A model generated the notes under the pieces. It did no database searches. It had not been told where the DNA came from and saw nothing but the letters and a program-made list of their open reading frames with translations. Made by a program: the position numbers and the translations under genes. Positions 57,345-64,000 of a stretch of 64,000 bases of DNA are shown here, one piece after another. The DNA lies in NCBI GenBank assembly GCA_022828595.1, contig JAKGHH010000006.1, forward strand, positions 11,594,633-11,658,632. The letters run 5' to 3'. Position 1 is the stretch's first letter, and every line of letters begins with the position of its first letter. This DNA is from Nelumbo lutea (Eukaryota > Streptophyta > Magnoliopsida > Proteales > Nelumbonaceae).

Positions 57345-57696
57345 TTAGGGTTTGCTAAGGATGAAAAGAATGTTAAAAGGCGCCCTAGGGTTTGCTAATG
57401 AAAGGGGAGCATGCTAATACAGTAAGAGGGGAGCCATTCTGGGTTTAGCAGATAGGAGGCACCCTCTTGTGCTCAATTTTTCACAAAAACACATCCTCTC
57501 TCAGATGGACTTCACACTAGCTTCCCAAAAACTGCATTTCATCCATGAAACTTCTCTAGTTTTCCACAAAATTTGCATAACGATCCTCAGATGTCAAAAC
57601 ATTGAATTTAATTGGGAAAAGGGCACAATTTGACTATTCTAAGGCCAAAGAACCCCTAAAATGATGTCCTTAAGGCATCAAAATGTAGAGTTATTA
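57345..57696 (-). repeat. LTR fragment of the A/B/C family
   Basis: Starts TAATAACT on the minus strand at 57696 (TG changed to TA) and matches the first 350 bp of the B LTR. It is cut at 57345 by the D' LTR. The other flank is copia RT sequence, so it marks an insertion into H. It may be the beginning of C's 5' LTR. Confidence 0.8.
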
Positions 57697-57911
57697 GTAA
57701 GTCCACAAGAATCCAAGTGTTGTTGCACTCTATGGCTGAGATTTCATTTACCATGGCTTGGCGCCATTGGGATCCCTATTGGCTTAAGTGAAAGTGGTTG
57801 TTTTAGATTCTATCTATGGAGAGATAGCTTAGGTTTGATGTCCAAAGGAAGGTGGCAGGTTGATGACGTAGTCACGAAGATGAGTGGGGGTCCTAGTTGG
57901 GCACTTGGGAC
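57697..57911 (-). pseudogene. RT N-terminus of copia element H
   Basis: The minus strand reads P-P-T-H-L-R-D-Y-V-like text, then W-R-Q-A-M-V-N-E-I-S-A-I-E and N-N-T-W-I-L-V-D-L, the conserved start of copia reverse transcriptase. It ends at 57697, where the LTR fragment begins. The rest of RT and RNase H are absent from the window. Confidence 0.75.
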
Positions 57912-58735
57912 TAGGAATGGCAACGGGACAGGTTCGGGGTGGGGAGTACATTCACCATCCCTGACCCCGACCCCCAAATCACCCCCCATCCCCGTCCCCA
58001 ATCCCCAACCCCCAACGGGGAAAGGAATCCCCCCTTCATTCCCGATTTTGACGGGGATGAAATCCCCATCGGCGACCCGAATCCCCAAAACTAAAAGAAA
58101 GAGAGAGAGGACCATTGGGGCTTGGGAGAGTTTATGTTGATGATGATTGATGTCAGAGAGTCCGAGGGGTGACAGCAATGGTGACAATGGTCGGCTGTCT
58201 GAGAATCGGCGACAAAAACGAAGTCTCTTCCTTAGTTTTCTAGCCTCTCCTCTATTCAATGTCTGATAGGTGAGTGGGCAGTGGCAACAGTCAGCGGTGG
58301 TGGTTGGTGGTAGGTGAATCGGCAATGAAGACGAAGCTAGGGTTTACTAGTTCAATCGCCTCTCTTGAGTCTTCTCTGTCGAAGACAAAAGAATGAAGAC
58401 TGGTAACTGGTTTAGTTGAGGGTTAAGGGTTTTCCAACTTTTCAAGTTTTCTTGATTTCTTTGAATTATGTCTTAGACTTTTAGTTTTTACTGTTTTATA
58501 AATAAATTAATAATTATTATACTTATATAATATATAATATTATATTATATATAATATTAATCGGGGATGGGTCGAGGCGGGGATTCCATTCCCTGTCCCT
58601 GTCCCCATCCTCGACCGGGGATTCATGGGTAGCCCCATTCCCAACCCCAACCCCACCAAGGTACCTCCCATCCTCAACCCCTTCGGGTCAGGGGGCCTGG
58701 GTACCCATCAGAGACGGGGAAAATTGCCACCCCTA
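57912..58735. mobile_element. Element I: non-autonomous hAT-type element (824 bp)
   Basis: Ends: TAGGAATGGCAACGGG on the left and, complemented, TAGGGGTGGCAATTTTCCCC on the right. Flanking 8-mers CTTGGGAC (57904-57911) and ATTGGGTC (58736-58743) agree at 6 of 8 positions, the expected duplication size for hAT. Near both ends lie G-rich words like GGGGATGGGG and their complements; the middle is an AT tract (58500-58560). Open frames here (57661-58140 +, 58325-57810 -) are artefacts of Pro/Ser-coding C-runs. No transposase. Confidence 0.75.
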
Positions 58736-58743
58736 ATTGGGTC

Positions 58744-59528
58744 GGGTATCATGTTGAATATTCTCAATGTTAGATCATTTTACGGGCAACTAGGTGTTGG
58801 TTATGGGTTGGTGATCAATAGATGATGGATTGGGTGATGAAGTGGGTTGGAGTTCAGTTTGTGGAGGTGGTGGGACAGTTGTGTCATCAAATGTGAGGTT
58901 GGGGGATGGAAAAAGGCATGGTTCAAAAGTGGTGGGGGATGTTGTTGATTCTTGAAAGGGAATTGAGACTCATAAAAAATGACATCTCATGCAGTAAAGA
59001 GTTGGTGTGGCTCAAGGTTATATAATTTGTATCCCTTTTATCCATAAGAATATCCAACGAAGGCACATCGAATGGCTCTACTAGCAAATTTACCATGAGG
59101 TTTGGAGTGAATTTGCGCATAGCATAGACACCCAAAGGATTTCATATGATCATAACAGGGTAGTTTTTGGAACAAGAATTCATAGGGTGACTTACTTGAG
59201 AGTAAAAGAGTTGGTAAGCAGTTGATAATGTAGACCACCGTTTGTAAGAACTCACCCAAAATGATATTGGCATGTGGGCATGGAAGTGGAGGGCTCTAGC
59301 AACTTCTAGTAAGTGGTGATGCTCCCATTTAGCGATGCCATTCTATTGAGGTGTGTCAACACAACTACATTGGAATTCAATCCCTTGCGCAACAAGGAAT
59401 TCTTGCAAGGGGTGTGAACAGAATTCAGACCCGTTATCTAATCGGAGAACTTGTAGTGTGTATCCAAACTGTTGAGGCACCATTGCACAAAATAAAAGAA
59501 GGAAAGATACATCATCCAATTTATTATG
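58744..59528 (-). pseudogene. Integrase C-terminal part of copia element H
   Basis: The minus strand continues the integrase after the F insertion: L-R-L-D-N-G-S-E-F (second catalytic Asp present), then C-V-D-T-P-Q-stop-N-G-I-A-K-W-E-H. The position of the catalytic Glu (family A-E-R-K-H) reads Lys. Further on is P-Y-E-F-L-F-Q-K, F-G-C-L-C-Y-A, typical of copia, then a spacer with P-P-P-P before RT. Stops and frameshifts are present. The hAT element I interrupts it at 58735. Confidence 0.8.
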
Positions 59529-61053
59529 TGATGAGAATAAAAATTATCACATTTTTATCCCTAAATACTCAGTATTTTATACTTAATTAGTACTTAATTG
59601 GACTCACTATTCTTGTATTTCGATTTAGGGCACGAAAGAAGGCGTTAGGAGAAAAGCAAGGCTAATCGGGTAATTTTGCATAGTTTCGGTGCCGCGTAGT
59701 AATCTGGGCATAACTCTCCCATCCGGACTTTGATTGAGATGATTCAAGATGCACTGGAAAGATAAGAAAAAAATATAGAGTTTCATGTTTTGAGTTTTGA
59801 TAGATTCGAGCTGCATCAAAGTCAAAATTGGGCCTGAAGTCTGAGCAAATTCGTAGCAAAAGCTCAGTTCACAGAGAAGCCTTGTAGCGACCCAATTCGT
59901 TGAGGAAGCCCAATACGAATGTAAGAATAAGAAACATCAAAGAGTCCTATCAGATTCAATTTTCTGCTATAATTCTAGAAAGATAAAGGAGATTGAGATT
60001 ACCACTTAAGAGATAGGATAAGATTAGATCTGAATTAATCATTAGGATTTAGGACATTCTATTTTTGAGAAAGAACTCCGAAAAGGAGTTGGAAACAGCC
60101 CCTCCTCCTAAAGCTATATAAAGAGGGGTGGACTAGCACCCAATCATCAATCAAAAAATCCTCCAAGAGAGCTTCAGCCTTCAAGGAAGCAGTCAGCAAC
60201 TCAGGAGGAGAAGAAAGGCGGCGAAGAGGAGAATTGAAGATTCAAGGGCATGGAGTTCCCCTCAGTCGACTTCTATTCAAGAGTTTTTTTTTTCCTTCAA
60301 ACTTTACTCTCTGTTATTATTCAATCTCACTTATGTTTAATCTAAATTTTATCATTGGAATGATTCTTTTCATTAATAATATGAGTATCTAAGTTTCTTG
60401 ATCTAGGATTTGGATGTAGTCTTTTGATTTGCCTATGATAGATTATGTTTAATTGATTGAGTCATTGATTGTTGTGATTTATCTTTTATCTTAGGGCTTA
60501 ATGCTAGTAATTAATTGGTCATTAATTACTTGAATTAAGGTATTGTGTGAAGTAGCGAGAGTGGAAGCATAATACTAGTTCATTGAGATAATTGACCTAG
60601 GGTATGTGTTGCTTAGAGATAAGAACACTCCTTTGTGATTTTTAAATTGATTCCCATTGATCTTAATGGGTTTGTGTTCATTGCCTGTGATCATGAGAGT
60701 AGACACGCGGTTAGCATAAACACATGTGTTGTATCTTGAGAGAGAACTTCATATAATTTGGGGAAATCTGATCGTAAATTCCTACAACGATAAACCAATC
60801 TAAGAAAACAAAGTCTGTCATAGGTAATCATTTGATGAAACCCGAATCCTAGGCTTTTTATAATATTCTGAATTAAACCTATTTACTTGCATTATCATTT
60901 CTTTTATTTGGCTTGAGAATTGAATTTCTAATTTCTAAATAATAGAGAAATCTTAAAATTTGGTAATTGACAACACCTTCCCTATGGGATCGACACTCTA
61001 TTCACACACTATTACTTGCCCACAATCTGTATACTTGCAGAAATCGTACAACA
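59529..61053 (+). repeat. Element F: solo LTR of Athila type (1525 bp)
   Basis: Starts TGATGAGAATAAAA, ends CGTACAACA, flanked by perfect 5-bp repeats TTATG (59524-59528 and 61054-61058). TATA box at 60115-60123. It is close to the E and D LTRs in its first 250 bp. The copia integrase resumes without loss on the far side, so this is a clean insertion reduced by LTR-LTR recombination. Confidence 0.9.
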
Positions 61054-61058
61054 TTATG

Positions 61059-61905
61059 AAGGAGATAAATCCAAGTACATTTGCTAGAAACATCAACCAA
61101 TGTAAGGAAGTATCGAGCTCCACTATGAGATGGTGTCCCGTAGCCTCCCCAAATGTCGCAATAGACTAATTGAAATGGCTAAAAGACTTTCACTGGCTGA
61201 TAGGGAATAGTAGCCGATTTTGCTTGGCTCTATGGCAGGCGTTATAGCAATGCTTTATTGCAAGAAACAAGGGGTATCCCAGAGATGAGAGACAAGTGCT
61301 TGCGAGAAGCATGTCCCAGGCAGTGGTACCATGTTGCTGAACTTGTGGTGGAAATGGTATGAGCATATGCATGTTGAGTTGTTGTGAATGAGAATTGATA
61401 GAGCCCATCAAGTAAACTCCCCATCCCAATCACTGTCTTGGAGGCTAAGTCTTGGATGGTGCAAGATGAAGAAAAGAAAATCACAACACAATTGAATTGT
61501 CATGTTAGCCGACTAACAGACAAAAGATTGCAAGAAAAATCTAGCATGCATAGCACATCAGGGTAAACAAAGATCCTAATGATATTGATCCTTGCATCAT
61601 GGCTAGAACCAATAGTCCATTTGGTAGCCGAATTGGTTTAGCAATGTCCATGAAGGTGTGATCAATAAAGTGACATGGTGACAAGATCATATAGTCTGAA
61701 TCACCGCTATCAGGTATCCACTTGACATTAGAGATGATCTTACCAACAACATTGGTAGATACAATGTTAATTGGTTCTCTATTCAATAGGGAGAAGAGTT
61801 GATTATATTGCTGAGGGCAGAAACCAAATAATGAAGGACTACTTGAAGGAGTCTTTCTAGGAATCTGATCTGTAGTTTCTGAAACTACACAAGACTTTGA
61901 TCATT
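61059..61905 (-). pseudogene. Protease, pre-integrase finger and integrase start of copia element H
   Basis: Read on the minus strand: protease box W-I-P-D-S-G-D-S-D-Y-M at about 61720-61690 (family D-S-G-A-S), then the pre-integrase block W-Y-H-C-L-G-H-A-S-R-K-H with C-Y-N-A-C-H, the HHCC finger. The integrase core starts with V-Y-C-D-I-W-G (first catalytic Asp) and R-Y-F-L-T-L-V-D. F cuts the reading after I-Y-L-L-H. Frames switch at about 61430-61480. Copia order (protease, integrase, then RT) is kept. Confidence 0.8.
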
Positions 61906-62814
61906 GGTTCCCTTTCTTGTTTCACCGATTTGATCTAGATTTATCCCAATCAGGTGGATACCTACCAGTTCGTAGCAATGGTCCTTGGTGTGGCCATTGC
62001 ACTTGTAGTGCTTACAATAATACTTTGATCTTGATTGTTGATTGGGTCCAATGGCATTTGAATGAGGCCCTCATTGGGAGGAAACAAACATGGTTGCTAC
62101 TTTTGGTGCGGGTCCTTGTAGAGTATACATTGCTAGGTGGCGTTCTTATTGAAGAACTAAAGCATAGACCTTATTCAAGGTTGGTAAGGGTTTCGATCCA
62201 AGAATGTTTGAGCAGATGGTGTTGTATGACTCATCAAGTCCCACCAATAATTGATGGAGTCGTTCTTTTTCTTGTTCAACAATGAAAATCTTGGTTGCGC
62301 CTCCACAAGAACATTTAGGCAAGCTAATGAGTGTAGCTAGCTCATCCCAAATTATCTTTAATTTGGTGAAGAACGATGTTACTATAAGATCTGCTTGCAT
62401 GAGCATTGCCAAATCATGTTTGAGTTGGTGTATTCTAGGAATGTTTTTATGAGAGAGCCGCTCCTACAATTCCGACCAAATTTCCGAAGTAGACTTAATA
62501 AAGGCAACACTATCGTAGAGTTCCTTTGAGATAGAGTTGAAGATCCAAGAAGCAACCATTGCATTGCATTTGGACCAAGAACTTTATTCCGGTGACAATC
62601 ATGCTAGTCGGTGCAATGATCCATCGACAAAGCATAGCTTGTTCTTTGCTCGAAGTATTGTTCTCATCGCCTATTGCCATACTGGGTAATTTTCTTCGAT
62701 GAGCAGACAGGACACCAAGACCATCCCCGGATTGTCCGAGGCATGCAGAAAATATAGGGAATTAGGATCCGAGAACAAGGATTCCATGGAACTGATGGTG
62801 GTATCTGATGCCAT
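61906..62814 (-). pseudogene. gag of copia element H
   Basis: ATG at 62814 begins M-A-S-D-T-T-I-S-S-M-E-S-L and continues into an E-N-Y-P-V-W block typical of copia gag N-termini. Then come S-T-S-E-I-W-S-E-L, the open 62412-62146 segment F-T-K-L-K-I-I-W-D-E-L with L-L-V-G-L-D-E-S-Y and L-P-T-L-N-K-V-Y-A-L-V-L-Q. The zinc knuckle reads C-K-H-Y-K-C-N-G-H-T-K-D-H-C (about 62020-61975): the second Cys of CX2C is Tyr, explained by one G-to-A change. Several stops. Confidence 0.8.
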
Positions 62815-63026
62815 GATGGTGCTTGTGACTCGACAAAGATTTCATTTAAACAAAAAACAAGGTTTCTTGACTACGATGAAATATTGATGGACAAAGTTAA
62901 TCGTACCCCCTAGGCATATGATGAGGTAAAAGTCTCTGTGATGAAAAAAGAAATGATAAAATGCCGTAGGCGTGTGATAAAGAAAAGGGAAGAGGAGATT
63001 GTCATGAAAAGGACTGCGATGAGTTA

Positions 63027-63040
63027 TGGCTCTAATACTA
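63027..63040 (-). other. Primer-binding site of copia element H (initiator Met tRNA)
   Basis: The minus strand reads TAGTATTAGAGCCA next to the LTR end. TGGTATCAGAGCCA is the usual copia primer site; 12 of 14 positions match. Confidence 0.8.
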
Positions 63041-63208
63041 TGTAAGGAGGTACCAGAAATGTGGAACCTCTATAAATTCTTATTGAAAGACAACGGTATT
63101 TTAATTACAAAGATGGTTGGTTGTGGTGTAACAACCTAGCTAACTGACCAGAATGCAAGTGGGCCATGTGGCCAAACTACACGTTGGCCCAAGACTCTAA
63201 TCCTAACA
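63041..63208 (-). repeat. 5' LTR of copia element H (168 bp)
   Basis: Minus strand TGTTAGGATTAGAG (63208) to CCTCCTTACA (63041). Short LTRs of this size are typical of Ale-type copia elements. The flank TGCTA (63209-63213) also occurs at the uninterrupted homologous site in J (about 31831), which supports H having inserted into a J-type LTR. The 3' LTR is missing. Confidence 0.75.
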
Positions 63209-63297
63209 TGCTATGTTCTCATCTCAAGGTAGAAGGTGATGAACAATGTTCAAGTTCGAGTTCGGTTCTTTGAGATTAGAATGGGAAGAAGAAGAAG

Positions 63298-63341
<44 letters not shown>

Positions 63342-64000
63342 GAGGGAGAGGAATCCGGAAAAGGGAGCAGAAATTGGTCACCACTCTCTTGTCCTAGTTT
63401 CATTCAAAGGCCCAAAGGTGGAAGATGAACAGTGTTGAATGAAGGTTGTTCACCACTGCTAGATTCACTGCTTCGGGAAAAAGATGAATAGTTCAAAGAG
63501 GGCAGACGATACGCTAGAGTTGGAGAAGGTTGTCGAGCTAAGAACTGCTACCGCACAGGCTCTTTATCGAAGGATTTGACTAGTGTATGAAAATATAAAT
63601 TCCTTCCTTCCTTTCAAATGAAAGAAAGTTTAAATATTATGTTAAAATGGCATTTTTGGTAATTTTTGGAAAAACTGAGGACAGTTTTGGCAATTTCGTA
63701 GTCTGGGTCAGAGTTGGTCTAGTGGGGGGTCAAACCAAGGTTTTGGTTCAATAGTGGGTGGTTTTGGGTCAAAAAATGGAAGGTTGAGATAGGTCTGACC
63801 ATGAAAAGTGAGTTTGTGTGTGTGGGCCATGAGATTGGTCGAACATAATCTATTTGAAGGGGCAAGTGAGGATATTTTTTATTGAAATTTGGCAAGGTGG
63901 GGTTTTTAGATAATCTGAGTAGATTGGTTGGGTTAGATTAAGACAACTAGGCCCAAATTGGGCAGATATGCCAAGGGCTTAATTCGGTTAATCTAGAGTC
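63209..64000 (-). repeat. Element J2: part of a second J-type LTR
   Basis: Matches about 31836-32635 of J in the same orientation, roughly 90% by eye, starting with CTATGTTCTCATCTCAAGG. It runs off the window. The left part that should precede it is absent because H lies there. No gene. Confidence 0.75.
63300..63334. repeat. (GA)n microsatellite in J2
   Basis: GAGAGA run after a short GAA stretch, at the same site as the (GAA)n of J (31911-31952). Confidence 0.9.

Noticed and set aside
57661..58325. Open frames of 159 and 171 codons on opposite strands, Pro/Ser/Thr-rich
   Set aside because: They are produced by C-runs and G-runs of hAT element I and run across its border into copia sequence.

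Overview
This is plant nuclear DNA (most likely a dicot or another large-genome angiosperm) that consists almost entirely of nested, decayed transposable elements. The clade call rests on Athila- and Tat-type Ty3/gypsy proteins, a copia polyprotein, MULE- and hAT-type DNA elements and primer sites matching plant tRNAs. I found no host protein-coding gene, rRNA, tRNA or CRISPR array. Element names A-M are labels used only in this annotation.

Layout. 1-16541: an antisense Tat-lineage Ty3/gypsy element (G) split by two same-family insertions on the + strand, A (1-2465, cut by the window start) and B (4183-12266, complete, flanked by a 5-bp target duplication). 16542-19198: AT-rich, unclassified DNA with a hairpin and a microsatellite. 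19199 to about 24180: a long Tat-type LTR (K) carrying a degenerate 160-bp tandem array. 24699-30577: a non-autonomous MULE-like DNA transposon with 87-89-bp inverted termini, split by two solo LTRs (L, M). 30724-35395: a Tat LTR on the minus strand (J) with adjoining minisatellites. 35399-57696: a minus-strand nest of two gag-protease-only families (C and D), into which a young, nearly intact Athila-type element (E, 44488-53726) inserted. 57697-63208: a minus-strand Ty1/copia element (H) broken by an hAT-type element (I) and a solo LTR (F). 63209-64000: part of a second J-type LTR, possibly the partner of the one at 30724.

How the parts relate. E is the only element with complete gag, protease, reverse transcriptase, RNase H and integrase domains, and even it has four premature stops and one frameshift. 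The B/C and D families keep gag and protease but have no reverse transcriptase or integrase, so they would need enzymes supplied by other elements. E and D share LTR termini, tRNA-Asp-type primer sites, the polypurine context and a class of 3' UTR hairpin.

The most interesting signals are (1) hairpins in the 3' UTRs of E and D whose stems change while staying paired and whose loops stay constant; (2) a 76-bp direct repeat flanking E where a 5-bp target duplication is expected, with divergence similar to that of E's own LTRs; and (3) a 45-bp minisatellite that stays open as a 15-residue peptide repeat. All comparisons were made by eye.
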